From Acridotheres tristis (lineage: Eukaryota; Chordata; Aves; Passeriformes; Sturnidae): 64,000 nt of DNA. Under the pieces are notes generated by a model, which saw only the letters and a program-made list of their open reading frames with translations, was not told where the DNA came from and did no database searches. Both the position numbers and the translations under genes were made by a program. Shown here one piece after another: positions 1 to 14,474 of the stretch. The number at the start of each line of letters is the position of its first letter. Position 1 is the stretch's first letter. The stretch is from NCBI GenBank assembly GCA_037013685.1, contig CM072894.1, positions 24,675,529 to 24,739,528 on the forward strand. The letters are read 5' to 3'.

Positions 1-1980
1 AGGTCTCTTTAAAGGACAGACAGTAGCATTTGATAGCTATTTGTTACAGAATCATAACCTCAAATCAAGGATCCACCAGCAACTTCACAAACCATCTTAA
101 TGTATCACTTGCACAATGAACCATTCCTAACTGGATTGAAGGGGGGTTGAGCAATCAATCTTGTTAATTACCTTCAATCAATTAAAACAGATTTCTATTA
201 TTTCAAGCAGGAATGTTTGGTTTTGTTTGTTTTTTAACTCAGAAGTAAAATGTTTTATTTATGTAAAACACCCTAAAAAACTCAATCTTCTGTTGAATAA
301 ATCATGCATTTGTAAACACAAAAGTAAAATTTATGCCCATATAATGCAACAGGACGAAAGGTGAAAGAATTGAAGAAAAAAGACAAGGCAATGAGAATGT
401 TTAAAACTGGGACTCAGTCTTTTAAATCACATGATTTCATATGTCTAGATGTGACTTTTTATGACCCTGTCTTCATTTCTGCAACTTTGGCTAACACACA
501 CTCGTCCTGCAGATGTGTAAGCAAAGGGTTCTCCACCTTGGCCCAAGAAACTGGAAAGGGCTGTAACATGACCTATGTTTATTTGTTCTGCTGATGCCAG
601 AGGGGCTCTCAAATAGCCACTTGGACTCCTGCAAAAGACTAACTGCAACACAAACAAATCCAGATGGCTTTGTTTTGACATATGTAAAATCTTGAACTTG
701 CCATCGGACTGATGTGAGAAATCTCTAGCTTTCCACTATCCAATTAAATAAAAATAGCCTATTTTTACTGCTCAGGCAGATGAGCACACAGCTCTCACCA
801 GGGTAATACCCAGGGCATTTTAAACTCTCTCCAAAGATCTGGAAATCCTAAATGCACACATTTTTGTATTCCCATTCTTGGAATGCACATAAGTCCTAGT
901 GTTCAAAGACCTATAGCAATTAGGTTAATTGACATTACATCCTATTGCTCGTTCCTTCTAATCTGGCAGAAAAATCATCTGGCCCCAGAAGGAGTTAATA
1001 ATACAACACAACAAAGTGTTTTCTGTCTGCAATAATATATTTACTCAATGCATTATGGGAAGAATGCACTTAATTAAATTATGTAAGTGGAAAGGTTCTG
1101 TGTTTTTTTTTATTTTTGGCCTTCCATGTTTTTCCTGTGTTTTCTTGTGCTTGTTTGTTTTAAATATTAAATGCAGGAAATAGACTAAAACAAGAAAAAA
1201 ATTAAATAGGGGAACAATAATGTGACCCTATCTTGTTTCTTAAATGCATTACTGACTGCCCCACTATGAACTCACACAACATAATTAATATCAGCTTTTT
1301 TCCCCCTTTTCTGGCAGAGAGTGGGCATGTGTGGGACGTGGTATATAGCTGTCATCAAAGCTTCTCAATTCCTAGCTGTGAAAACCTTACCTAACCCACA
1401 ATGAGGAGTTGAAAACCTTTGCTGAGGAGTAAAAGTCTGCCCTGCTGACTACGTGCAATGCTAGTTCAGGTCACTGAAAATTCTGCCTATCAGACTCCCT
1501 CTGATGACTGACTCTAATTACCCAGGGCCAGAAAAGTCATTTCAGATGTGCCTGCAGAAGCACTGCCAAGGCTTTTGATGCATCTACTGCACCACTGACG
1601 TGTCTCAGTCATGTTAACCCAACATTCTCCACCAGCCCTTCACAGAAACTCTGCCAGTCCTTGCCTTTCTGCCTGTTTGCCTCAGGAGGCTCTTGCAACC
1701 ATTTTCAATCCAAATCCTGGATTTGCAAGGCAAGATGGCTTGAGAAGGAGTGAAGGACACTGTTCAGCAACACACTGCTGGAAATGCACAAAGCCAGCTC
1801 ACCTCTCAAGGTTTATGCTGATATGGATAACAGTTCTCACCATGCTACAGCTGATGTAACACCTTCTGAGAACATGATTAAGGAATGTGATTAAAATGAT
1901 TCCCAGCAATACATTCTTTCATCACTGAAATTCTGCCAATTTCACTGGGACATACTTCAATCTAGAACTGAATTTTGGTT

Positions 1981-2117
1981 TCATAGAATGATAGAATGGT
2001 TTGGGTTGGAATGGATTATCCATTATAAAGATTATCTAGGTCCAGCGCCCCAGCCATGGGTAGGAACACCTTCCACTAAGGAAGACGTTACTCAGAGCCC
2101 CATCCAGCCTGGTCTTG
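1981..2117 (-). mobile_element. CR1 LINE 3'-end fragment
   Basis: The plus strand starts TCATAGAATGATAGAATGGT and continues TTGGGTTGGAATGG, CCAGCGCCCCAGCCATGGG, AACACCTTCCACTA and CAGAGCCCCATCCAGCCTGG. This is the reverse complement of the classical avian CR1 3' end with its ATTCTATGA-type terminal repeats. It is 5'-truncated, as is usual for CR1, and non-coding. Confidence 0.93.
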
Positions 2118-3689
2118 GCTTGGCATTGCTGCAAACAGAATATAATACATAATGCTGTAATACCAACTCCTTTGTATATATGCAGAATGAAAATTGGTGT
2201 CACTTGCCTCTAAACCCCTGTGCTTTCCACTTTGTGATTCAGAATTGTATTTCTTCAGTCACAATCATGTTTTGGGTGGATGTGGTTGTTAAAGTAATAT
2301 GCAATTTAAGAAATGATACCGTAGCAAAGTAGCTTCCTACTAAAACAATTCACACTGCAGATAACAAAGATGCTCTTGCAGTCTATTTTTAGAAAAGTAG
2401 CAATACTACTGAAACTGCCTTTAGCAGTGAATAGTTGTATTAAAAGGCACTCAGGTAGGTCGAGGGGATGGACAGCAAACTTTTTTTAAAAATGGGACAG
2501 CTTAAATTCTTCAGTGTGCAGAAATGCAGACATATAGTAAGAATTTTTCCACAACTCTTTTACCTCCCATTGTCCCTTGAAATAGTGTACAAGAAAATGT
2601 ATCTAATATGACACCTTACACTGAACAGCACCTAAAACTCTTTCAGGCTCTTTCAGCCTGGCACCAAAATTTCAAAGATAGAATTGTGCTCATTCCACCT
2701 AACCCACAAACTTTCTGCGTATCCATGATTTTACAATTTCTTGTGCTTCAGTGCTCGTGTATCTTACACTTACTCTGTTTTGTCCCTAACGACTTGCCAA
2801 GTCTGCATAATACTCAGCAATGAATATGGAAATATGAATTAGATTTACCATTATTGGAGATAGTCAGGAAATCATATTTCCTCTCAGAAGTGATCTCCAC
2901 TAACAGCCGAGACTGTTCTGTACACATCCTGAGGTACCCACAGAAATTATATTCCTTCTATGCCATTGAACTGCTTCTCATTCTGACACTACAATCACTC
3001 AGCTCCAGCTCATCCCGGGCTGCACAGCAGGAGGGCTAATTCCTGTCTAGCGTACTTCTAAATGAATGCCACAAAGTGACACGTTTACCTGTTGCATCCC
3101 CAGCCAATTTCAAGTCCCTGTGATCACACTAAAATGAGGAAAAGCACATGAATCCCCAGTGTTGACTGAACTGAAAAAAACCCTGTCTTTCTCACAAAAG
3201 CATCATGTTATTCTCCTATCAAATAACATTGTTTTCTCTTTTTTCTTAAAGAAAAAAAAAATCCAGCATGATTTTCAGTGACACTGAGAAAAAAAAATTA
3301 TAATAAATCCTGTTAACTTAAAATGCATTATACAACCACACAGAAGTATTTCAGAATTAGCCATTACAACTATTTAGAAAGTTAAATACTAGCAAGAAAG
3401 TTCACCAGTCTGTAGTTTAACATACCTGGGCTGCTCTCAGGTGGGCACAGTCTCCCTGGTGGTATCTGAAAGTGCATTTACTGAACTTACTGTTAATGTG
3501 GATATCCTGGCCTTGTCTCAAGATGCTACACTGACCCATCTTTCCCCTGATTCTACATCTCACTCCCATGCCAACAGAAATTAACTGCATAAACTGTAAG
3601 AAATTTCTAACATTTTCCAGATTCAACTCCCTGGACTGAACAATAACAGGACACCAGGACTCACAAAGCCATTCATTTTTTTGCCACTT

Positions 3690-3762
3690 AATCCAGACAG
3701 TCCCTGGGTCCTGACTTCTCATCTGTCAAATAGGGGTAAATAATATCTTGTCAGTATTTTTC
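3690..3762 (-). mobile_element. Possible MIR/L2-type remnant
   Basis: On the minus strand, TTATTTACCCCTATTTGACA followed by GATGAGAAGTCAGGACCCAG and a short ATTAAGTGGC resembles the MIR/L2 tail motif ATTATCCCCATTTTACAGAT...GAGGCACAGAGAGGTTAAGTGAC. Called by eye. Confidence 0.4.
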
Positions 3763-4161
3763 ACCTACTTACAGCTTCTGTTCAGGACAAATCATCTCAC
3801 TTGATGGATCTTCCTGGTGGATGGCAGCTCTGATCTTAGCTAAGAACTTGTTCTACACTTCTGTAAAAATCCTATAAAGTAATAGCAATGTAGAAACATA
3901 TTATCTTTCTCTCTTGCTAGAGAACCATTATCCAGAGTCCACTAAGCTATTACCACTAACTGCAGGTGTCAAGAAACTTGACATCTCTTAAAAGAGCTAA
4001 AAACTGAAAAGAAGTTCTGTAATTCAATTTATAAATGGTTTTCAAGGTATACAGAAACTGCAATGGCTAAACAGTGGATGACAAAAATGGGTAGAGGAGT
4101 TGGGAAGTTACAAAACTTTTAGAATATAAGCAGTTTGTGAATGGAAATTAATGGATTTTGA

Positions 4162-4205
4162 TAAAGAAAAGAAGAAAGGAAAGAAAGGGAAGAAAGGGAA
4201 GAAAG
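4162..4205 (+). repeat. Purine-only GAAA/GGGAAGAAA tract
   Basis: About 44 bases of nearly pure A and G, with repeating GAAAGGGAA units. The strand asymmetry (all purine on plus) could allow triplex formation, but it is ordinary intronic low complexity. Confidence 0.85.
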
Positions 4206-7124
4206 ACCTGTAAGAATCCTCTTGGATGTTGCATAATATTTTTATGGAGGTATTTTAGGAGGAGCCTCTCACCTATAAATAAAACAAATACACAGTGATA
4301 GATCCCAGGATCCTGTACATTTACAGTTAGAAAAATTAAGCAAAGAAGTTCAGAGTCCAGCATATCCCCTAAAAGGTACAGAATCTTTACTTATTTTAAA
4401 AGAGACTTCAACAATTTTTCCACAGGATTAAATAAAATATATACACTGGTTTCAAAGAACATATGCTTGTTTAAACCTCGAGTAACTTTTGCTTCTTTGA
4501 CAAGATAAACATGCTGCCTCCATGGCTAGATGTTGAAATTACTGACACAAGCTGGAACGCCACACTTTAGGGGATCTAAGTGTAATTATTCTAACTTCCT
4601 TGTAGCTGCTCTGTGTGCCCTTGATTGAAGGCAGAATTAATAACAATTTGCATATTAAATTCTTCATCACAGACACAACCTTCCTTTCCCCAGCAAACAG
4701 AATTTATATTTGTAAGGAGGCATGTTAGGGAGGATAAGAGCATCTCCAGGATTACATTCCCCTTCAGATCTGTCCTCTTAGACCTTGCCCACCATTCAAA
4801 TAGTTGATCCAACCCAAAATATTGCAAAGTTCATAGATATGACCAGGAGAAACAATATCAATTTTACTGTGGCCGTTCATATTTCAAAATTATCACCTTG
4901 CTTTGGTGGTCTTTCTGAAAAAACTCAGATCTAGTTTTTTAGGGCCTTTCCCCAGTGATCAGACAAGAAAAAATTAGGTGCTCCTGCCTGTTGGAGACAT
5001 TTAATAGGAGCAAATATGGACCTCTCACCTTAGTTCTGAGCCATGCAAGACTCAATAAAATCACACAAGCAGGTTTGCTTATTCCACCCTTACTTGGTTT
5101 CCTTAAGATACCAGCGTGCTTGCACACCAACATACACACCCATTCATCCATCATTCTTTGTAAAAATATTAAGGTTGCCAAGCAGATATTAAAATCTGGG
5201 AAGCATCAGCATTCACGTTAGGTTCTACCATGAACTCCTCCCCTCCTCTCTGTCATATGGTCATTTATTATTTCTGCAGGACCCTGGCTTCAGCCACCAG
5301 TGGAAAATGCCTCTGGAAATCTCCAGCACTAGATGTAGTTTTTCAATAAAGCAGGCATTCCCACCAATATCCTCATCCTTGCATACCTTGGGGGGCGGGG
5401 AGGGGGGTCACAGTAAATAAGCAAAAGGAGAGGAAGCCAGAAAAAAGTAACAGTTCCATTCATAAGGCCTGTGAGAATATACTTTAACCCCACATACACT
5501 TCAGGGATGGAAATACCAATTATGATGTACCAGTTTTATGGAGACAAACTAGGAAGACAATGAAGAGAATTGTTCTAAAATGCTGTTTAAATTTCATTAA
5601 AAAATGCTGTTTCATAGGAAGAGTTTTTATATTCTATGATAGCAAGGCAGACTAACTGATTTCAAGATTTCCAACCACAATTTGGAAATTTTAGGCTTAA
5701 ATCCTCATTGATCCTTATGCACATCTGAAATGTGGGCATTTAAATAGAAATCTTTAAACTTGAACTATGCCTTAAGGGATAAAGCTCTGGCTCACTTCAT
5801 TTAGTGCTGGTACCTCTCTGGACTTGCTTAAAAACACTAATCCTTTTATCAAGAGATTGATCTGGAAGTGAGAGACTGGTCTCAGTCACAGGTCACTCCT
5901 GCTTCTCAGGCAACTACTTACACTACTTTGCCTTAAATTATTTGGAGAGGCCACCTTGTGGACAGGGTCCGAGGAAAACCACACAGATGGACGTGCCAGG
6001 AAGAAGAAGCAAGCACAAATTTGCTCATCAGCAAAAGGCTCAGGCCCCAGCTGCCAGGAGTACACCTGCACACCACCCAGTGCCTTTTAAATGCAGAGCA
6101 AGTACCCATTCCTGGGAATAGAGGAGGTATTTTATTCCAACAGCTACCTCTCACTATCACCAGGGTTGGTCTTTCTGATTCACAGCAGCAATTTTAAATG
6201 CAGCTTTCTACCAGTGCAAAGAGAGCAGCTCAGTGCCTTAATGACACAGCAAGGGAGGCAAGAGCTCTCTCAGGCACCAGGCATGTTCTGCTTTCACTTG
6301 TTTTCAACAGGTCAATTTCTTGTTTTCAGCCTATGCTTGTTTTTATGCCTATGCTATGTGGGGACGAGGGCCTGAGAGGGAAGATAAAAAACTATTTAAA
6401 ATGCTGGGATCTGATTTTTTTCACCAGGTATTATATGCAGCTTAAGTAAACTGAAATTTTTCTTCAAATGCATATAAGCTCATGAAATAGTTTTATTTGC
6501 TTTAGGATTCCAAATTAACTTATGATTTTTCCTTGTGGCACAATTAACTTTCTAAAAAATCATAATAGCCTAAAATGTCTTGTGGATGGTATGAAAATAA
6601 CAAATATTTGTAAAATAAATTTTCTTATGAAGTACACTTCACAAAAATTTCCCATCAAGGAATTAGTAATTATGGGTCTGGAGCTGGATTTGAAGATCAT
6701 ACAGTGAGTAAAACTTAAGATGGCATATTGAGGAGAAAACAAAATATTTAATAGTTGCTCATTAATTAAAGACTATCCGGTTTCTATGCTGAAAGGAATG
6801 GAGGATGCTGTGCAAAAAATAGTTTCTGATCAAGTAATTAAAGCCCTTCACACTGTACACACATTAGGGGGTCTAATTAAGTTTGCAATGACATTTTCTA
6901 TCCTTCAGGTTTCTAACTTCACAGCTTAATAATGTTCTTTTAACATTTATTTTTCATTTGCAGTAGTTCTCTGCAATACCCCAACAAACCAGTTATGCAT
7001 TAAGATGTTACATACAAATGCATCTGCTTTTCATCTTTCTTAAAAGAATTTCTCAGCCTTTACACCACAGACATAAAATGAAATATGTAGCACTTTCTTC
7101 CCTACCTGGAAATTCAATATCTGG

Positions 7125-7164
7125 TTTTTTTCTCTCTTTTTCCCTTTTTTTTTTCTTTCTTTTT
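7125..7164 (+). repeat. Pyrimidine tract
   Basis: A run of T with interspersed C (TTTTTTTCTCTCTTTTTCCC and so on), about 40 bases. Confidence 0.85.
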
Positions 7165-7624
7165 GCCACAGACATTCGCCCCCATAGAACATGCCGTGGG
7201 ATCTCTATATTCATTCCACTCCAGCTTTGGAGTTAACAGCTAAAGAGCTCTCAGTTGCACAAGAAACAAAGTTGATGACATCTGTACCACAGATCTATAG
7301 ATAAGGTGGGATTACCACAGAAAAAAGCCTTTTACAAAATTGTCTATCATCTACAGAGTTCTCTGCTTTTCTCTATGAGCCTGGGCACACTGGTTAAGAA
7401 ACAGGGAAATCTTCAACCTCATTTTGCTTCTTTCCTAACTCTTTTACAGAACCAATTTAAAGTAAATATTGAATTGTTAAGTGCAAGGTATGCAGATGCA
7501 GGAATCTTCCAGTGTGTGAAATACCATTGGCTTTCCTTTACTTCTTTATCCTAATAGAGAAGGAAACTTTACATACTAAACTTTAAAAGCATTCAACTAT
7601 AACCAGTGGTACCCTAAGAAACCA

Positions 7625-7833
7625 TCAGGTGGAACTGATGCAGAAAAATTTCCACCTGGAAATTTCTCTGTTGTGCAGTGACCAAGCAAGGAGCAGGCTG
7701 CCCAGAGAGGGTGTGGAGCTTCCCTCACTGGAGATACTCAGGAGCTGTCTGGACACCATCCTGTGCCTGCCCGAGCAGGGAGGCTGGACCAGATGAGCAC
7801 TGTGGTCCCTTCCAGCCTGACCCATCCTGTGAA
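7625..7833 (+). mobile_element. CR1 LINE 3'-end fragment
   Basis: The diagnostic part is GCAGGCTGCCCAGAGAGGGT (from about 7693), then TGGAGATACTCAGGAGC, GAGCAGGGAGGCTGGACCAG and GGTCCCTTCCAGCCTGACCC, ending CATCCTGTGA. This is CR1 in sense orientation with the normal 3' terminus. The first 65 bases (GCAGAAAAATTTCCACC...) fit the preceding CR1 segment less well, so the left edge is approximate. Confidence 0.88.
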
Positions 7834-10800
7834 ACATGGCACAAAACAGAGCTATCACTCAGTGCTGTGCTGATGAACACCACCTTTCAGCAACATAGTT
7901 AAAATCTTTCCCTCTTTTCATGAGCTCTGCTTTTCTCCAGCAGCCAATGGGCCCAGACCAGGTGCCTTTTCCTCTGCAGCATCTGGGGGTGCTGAGGATG
8001 CCTGGGGCCAAACTGCCCAGCCCCACACTCAGTGTTACTCAAGAAATAGAGATTATTATAACTAATATCCACACCCCTGCTCCATAGCTTCCATCCCTCC
8101 CCTAGGATTAATAGAACCAACCACACAGTATAAAGTACAGGTTACTTATACATTAAAGAGAGCAATGCTTATAAATTACCTCTTCTCTGCAGTGGACAGT
8201 TACAGCCAGCATATCATCTTATCACCAAGATTTTTCTCCATCTAATTCTATTTGCTGTTCCTCAGTGAATATCAACAATAACTCATTTAGCTTTAATGAC
8301 ATTAAAAGTAGAGACTGTCCTTGAGATAGCATCTAATTTTTCTTTATGAAAGCCAACATAAATTCTATGTACGAGGTCTCTGACAGCCTGGTAATAGAGG
8401 TGTTGTTAAAGTGAGCTAAAAATACAAACCAAGATAGAAAAAAAGAAAAGTATCTTTCAGAGGAATCATTAGAGAAATTGATGAGGTCTGTTTGCTTTCC
8501 TTGCAGTCTCTGAGGACATATTATGTATATAAAACACGAAGCTAACACTAAGTCTGCCACACAAAGATACTAGTTGAACAGATCTTGACCTTTCCTTCTA
8601 TCTATGCAATAAAGATAAAGGTTATTACAGGAGTTCTGCAAGAGCCCCTTATTATAATTATCTCACACTTAACAAGAGAGTTAGTAAAATTGTAGCCATT
8701 TTTTTCCCCTCTAGGCATCCCCATACAGGGAGGAAAAAAACAAATAAATATAGCCCCTGAAGTCCTAGAACAAAATGCAAAATACTTAACCAGACTAATG
8801 TTGCTCAGGCAAAGAGTTCTACTATTACCTAACTTCCTAACTTTCTGCTTGGCTTTGTAGCCTTGCTGTTTGTATTTGAATACAGTTGCGTGGATTAATG
8901 CAATTATTAATCGATTTGAGAGTCTGATAGGCACAGCTGAGTGTTCCCTACTGTGGGAATAACAAAATTAACACTACAGTCTGGGGATTTGGGATCTGGG
9001 ATTTGGCTCTTCTAATTTCTTCCCATCCATGACCTCACAATATCTTTGTAGTCTTCCTGAAGCTGCCTGCCTCGTTTTCCAAATGGAATAAACTTCCCTT
9101 TTTAACGTGAGTTGCAGACAAAGAGAGAACAGCACTGAAAACAAAAGTGTATCATAATCATCAAACCACAGAACTCCTTAATGCAGTGTGGTGACAGTAC
9201 CAAAGAAATTCCCACTGACACTTCCATCAAGGAAATGCCAGTCTGCATCTGCTTTGAAGAAGACACTACAGTCCTGGTCAAGGGCATTCCTCCAGATTGA
9301 TTAAATATGGATGGAAATTTTATGTTCATATCCCAAGCAATGCAAAACTTCAGTTGCTTCATAATGGAAAAAAAGAAAGTATCTGCTGAGTGGAGAGTTT
9401 TCTGGGAGAGAGAAAACACCAAAGTTGCACATTTCTCTGGAGTAGCTACTACCAGAAGGGACAGCATGAAGGTGGCACACACCAAGCTGTGCTAAGAATG
9501 ATATCCAATGATAGCTCTGATTTTGCTCAGCACTTTTATGCATTTGAACTACATGTGTAGCCCAAGAATATGAGGTCAGCATTACAGTTTGTCCTGTGTA
9601 GCATAAAGTAGCAAGAAGAAGAAAACTCAGTGTTCATGGCACAATTTTTTTGCAATGCCTTCTTGTTCTGCCATCTCTAACTGCTCTCCTCAGGGGAAAA
9701 AAAATACATTTTTGGAATTATTTTCTAATATATTTTGTCAAGGACATTAACTACATTCTTTTACTATCTATGGGAAAAAACCAAAACCATCCTATTTACA
9801 TAAAATGCTGATGTGAGACAAGAGCTGGTTCCTGGAGCAAATCAAAATGTTGTAGCATGCCAGCAGTATATTTCACCATCGTAAATGTTATGCATGACTT
9901 TATAGTTTGCCACATCCACGTCAGCCTGCAATAAGGAAAGGGCATCTTTGAAGTTACCAGTCATGACTGCTAATAGACTCTTTTTACAGAAATCCCCACT
10001 GGAGTCTGAAAATGCAAATACAGATGCTCTGCTTGGACTGCAGAACAAATAAGCCTCAGAGGCAGCCCCGCTGCCCTGGCCCTCCATTTGTGCCCACTCC
10101 TTTTTGAAGTGCCTGTGCCCCTCCAGGCCAATACATCCAGATTTCCAGTGGCAACAAGCCACTGCCACATGCCATGAAAGGTGTCAGGGAAGAAGATGGT
10201 GTGGCTCATGATGATATTTGGGCTGGAAAAAGTCAGGGTTCGTGGGTAAATGTGCTTTATCATCTCTCCAAACTCCTGCATTTAGGGTGGCTGAAAAGCC
10301 CTGGGAAATCTCTTAATTCACATCTCTCTTAAAGAAGAATCAAATACATCAGTTCCTTTCATCAAGAAGGACTAACCTATTTTTAAGAACAGTTTCCCTT
10401 CATTTATTTAACAAAAAGCCAAGAGAAAAGAGAATTAGGTTTTGTGCATCCATCCAGCCAAACTGTGATAAGACATGAAGTGGTACCCAAAGAGTAAATC
10501 ATTCCACAAATAAACACTAAATTGTCTTTCTGTATTTCACTTCAGCTTTCTGTAAGTCTTCAAGTAAGTCTTTTTCCTGTTTGTGCTCCAGTTTCTCCAA
10601 GTTTGGTTCCTGTTCCTTTGTTACTGGGCAGCGACAGTATCAGTGTACTGGCTTTTACAGCAGTAACTCTTACACATCAGTTTAAAACAAAAGAATTTGT
10701 GTTACTGAAAATAATTGGAGGGAAGGCCAGTATTCCTGAAAATGCAACACAATAGTTTTGAAAAAAATAATGATATACTGTAAAGTGCACCTCAAAGATA

Positions 10801-11999
10801 GAGTAGCTAATTATTTCGAATAAAGATTTGGTGCACCATCAAGTTACCACTGCAAAACATGACTTTCATAAATGTTATCCAGAGAAAGCTGGTAGGAAAG
10901 ACCTTAAAAACAAGTTCCTAAAGCAGAGTGAAAAAAATGGTACTTTCCAACTGTTGTTCTGGCTTGCTGGCTCTTGTTCTGCCAAGAGACAGCAATTTTC
11001 TCAGAGTCTGCAAACACTAGCATTTTAATAGCCCAGATGAGTAGTAACCTTTGACAGGTTTGGGCAGATAAGGTGGAATTAATGTCAAGTTCTTTCTGAA
11101 GGGATTTATTTACCCTCTGTTTTGTCATGGTTATTAAAAGGTCAGATCCAGCCCTGATCGTGAGCATCATTACATATCTCTTAATGCTTCCAGGCCAATT
11201 GGATCATGAAAACTAAGAAAAAAAAAATACAGATAATGGGAATATTAATTTTGAGGGTATCTGATGGCCTCAGGAAGAGGAAACGACCCTCTTGGACACC
11301 TGGCAAGATTACATTATTCAATCTAGACTTACATGAATCCAGGCTAAATTTCAAGCAAACTTTGTGAAGTCATGCTGCAGTGATCACTTACACAGAAGAA
11401 TATTAATTTGAAACTTGGTGATTAGCCAGCAGTGATGCAGAAAAGTTGAAGGTCATGATTTTGGCCAAAAAGAATAGAAAAAAACCAACTGAACAAAAAA
11501 ATATAAAGGCTCAAAAATAAAAGATAAGACAGATTTTTGTACTACTGGTAATTCTTGCCATGTTCATTTTCTAAAGTGAGTAATAAAGAATTATTGGTAA
11601 TTCTGGATTCATAATTTATTAATAGCACTGCAGGAGTACATGTTGAAAATTGATAAAGTATATTCATCAATACAGTAATGAATTTAAGTGGCAGCACATA
11701 ACATCAGATCCTCTCAACTGGGTAGCCCTAATATTTTGTCCATCCAACAAATTTTTATCTTCTCTCCTTAATTTTCAATTTAAAAAAAAAAAGACAAAAA
11801 GCCTTATCACAAAAAGCTGCAGTTTGCACCCCAAAAACATAAATCTCATTAAATAACAATATTATATATTTAAAAAGTTAAATAAAGCTTTTTTCTCAGT
11901 TCCAAAAATTAAATACAGTAAAATTTAATACCACGATACAACAAACTTTTAAGGATGTTGTCCATATCCACACACAATAGGATCTTTGGGGCCAGGTAT

Positions 12000-12550
12000 T
12001 CTTACCAGCCAACATTGCACTGTGCAGTGTACAGCTCCCTCCTTCCTGCAAGTCCTACCCCTTTGGCCAGGGTGTTAAGGAATTGCCTTCCCTGTCCAGC
12101 TGCCCAGGAGCCACCCTGGCAGTCACCTCTCACCACCTGAGCTGGCACCAGGGTGCTTTTGCAGCTGCACACCCAACACTCGCACTCACACCAGGTTTCC
12201 CCAACAGCTCTTAACAATTTGTTCCTGATGCAATAACAAAATAACAGCTTGAGCTGGTGGCTTCGAAGACAGACTGAACAAAGGGACTTCTGGGGCTTTA
12301 TGTCCTCGCACTCTAAGGCAGGAAAGTCTGGGGGTTGTTGGCTCCTGCCCCCAAAGCTCCACCTGCAGCTCCCAGTGCAGCTGCTTACAGAGATGCCTGC
12401 ACTGGACGTGCTGCTCAGCGATTGCACTTGCCAGTACCTTGCTAAAGGGGATGTCTCCCTCCACCACAAATGGTTGCCATTATGAGAACAGCTTAGAAAA
12501 CTGGACAGCACTGGAGACAAAGTCACCAGGTGTCCCAACTGATACTGGAG
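12000..12550. other. GC-richer block of unknown origin with a 183-codon open frame
   Basis: This 550-base block is visibly GC-richer than its surroundings and includes a minus-strand open frame of 183 codons (12002..12553). The translation has no domain I recognise, is Cys/Ser-rich without a repeating pattern, and a second minus frame is open over 93 codons across the middle, which argues that composition keeps it open. There is no splice or promoter evidence. It could be an old transposable-element segment, a noncoding exon, or chance. Confidence 0.35.
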
Positions 12551-13526
12551 CAACTAAACCCCAAGCTGAAGAAAGCAAATTCTGACTAACCTATGGCACA
12601 TTAGAACACGAATAGCACTATTCAGTATGTACTTCCAAAGAGGCCTTTAAAGTTCTTCCCGCTGGGTAGCAGGTCTAGAACTGCCTCCAACATTAACAGA
12701 AAATTGCATCACACAAGGACTAATGAACCCTGGAAATGACTCTTGGGATCACATAATGAAGTCCAAGGTCACATATAACAGACACAAATAAAAGCCCTAC
12801 TTACAGCTTTCATTTTGAGAACAGTAGTGGACCAGAATTTTCAGTTGTATCCTAAAGTCAAAGGAAAATGAAAAAAATGAAAAAAACTCCTCTCTAACTA
12901 TGTGATTATGTTCTATAGAAAAATTAGTATACAACGACTTTTAGAGAATTAAGCTTGATGAAACCAGTTTGTTTTTTCCCTTGGTTTTTATTCCTGAAAT
13001 CTTGAGTTGATGGCATTTCTTACAGGAATGATGCCAAGGTATTCCCTTTGCTACTTCTCAGAGTAAGTAGTGAACTATATTTTTCGTATGCACTACATTA
13101 ATGTTTAGTAGCTAAGTGGCAACAAAACCTGTGCTATAAAAGTTAATAAAAACACTAAAACAAATAGTATGTAAGGAAATTACATCCAGCAAAGCTGGTA
13201 GAAGGACTGAATAAGAAAAGCAGCGAAACTACACCGAAGGAAAAAAAACCCAGAAAATAAAGGTAAAAAGAAAGAGGGAGGGGTTCTATAGAAGGAACTC
13301 TACCAGTCTCTGTAAGCAGAGATGACTCACTGATCTAAATAAACACTGAAATCTGCTGATCTCCATGTAAAGCAAACTCCTTCATTGGCATAACCTTCAC
13401 TGTTTCCCACAACAGCATCCATTTTAACAGTTGCAAATTGTCTAGCTTTCTTTGTCACACATAGTTTAACTTTTTACTGAATGAGCAACTGCAGGAGTAC
13501 AGTACCTTGCCTCAAAATTCTGCTCA

Positions 13527-13552
13527 TCTCTCTCTCTCTCAAAAAAAAAAAA
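13527..13552 (+). repeat. (TC)n abutting poly-A
   Basis: Seven TC dinucleotides at 13527..13540 are followed directly by twelve A at 13541..13552. Confidence 0.85.
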
Positions 13553-14474
13553 TCAATATTTTATAAATATGATTTTAATACATTTATTATTACCTTCCTG
13601 CTCTACCTGCTATTTCACCCAGTAGAAAGTTGAGGGAATTTTTTGCTAGCTCAAGTGTTTTGCCCAGTGTCACTGACCATCTCACACCTCAGCATGCCAC
13701 AGTGGCCCAAGAAATCTGTGTCTGCAGCAGATTTTTAAAGCAAAGGTCGTGTCTACAATATGGAATTAGCCCCCAAATGCACACTGATTAGGCAGCCTTT
13801 GCTCCTCTCTTGCCCCTGACTGTCAGCCCTGCTAATGAGTAAATTCAAGCCACTAAGCTCCCAGACTTAATATGTTCTTCTCTTCCTTTCTCTGAGAAGT
13901 GCAAGGCAAGGAGTGATAGCTCTCATGTGAGATAAAAACCAACAAGAAAACAAAAGAATTTGTTCCCTTATAGATACTTCTAAAATGCTCTGGTTCAACA
14001 CCTATAGAGGAGATATCTCTGAAGCCCCACAGAGGAAAAGAAAAGCGACAATTCCAGTTTGGTTGAGTGCAAAGTCAACTTGCACAAAGTTACTCCAAAG
14101 TTTTACAGTGAGCCTGGAATCCAAGATGTTGAAGGACATAGCTGCAGCTCCCTCAGTGTAGAGACTGACAGAGGCAACCATTTATGCTGCTTAGTGAAAC
14201 ATAGGTGCATTTGCTCAGACAACAAGTGACTGAGTGGGTTTAACAAGCAGGATAATAGCTCAGGGTGTCATTTTGATCTGAATACATAATTAAAGGGGAT
14301 CAAGAAAACGCTCAGGTTCAGAAGTGGCCTGGAATATCTGCAGCCTAATTAGGATTGATTCTGCCAATCACTGCTCAGAACATGACTCTTCTGCTTGCAC
14401 TTGTTTCCAGTAGAACATGTCAGCTGCCTAGAAATCAGCACAGCTTCCACAGAAAATACCCACCTAGAAAATGG

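Noticed and set aside
9102..9485. 127-codon minus-strand open frame
   Set aside because: Overlaps a second minus frame and a plus frame; no domain, no splice context.
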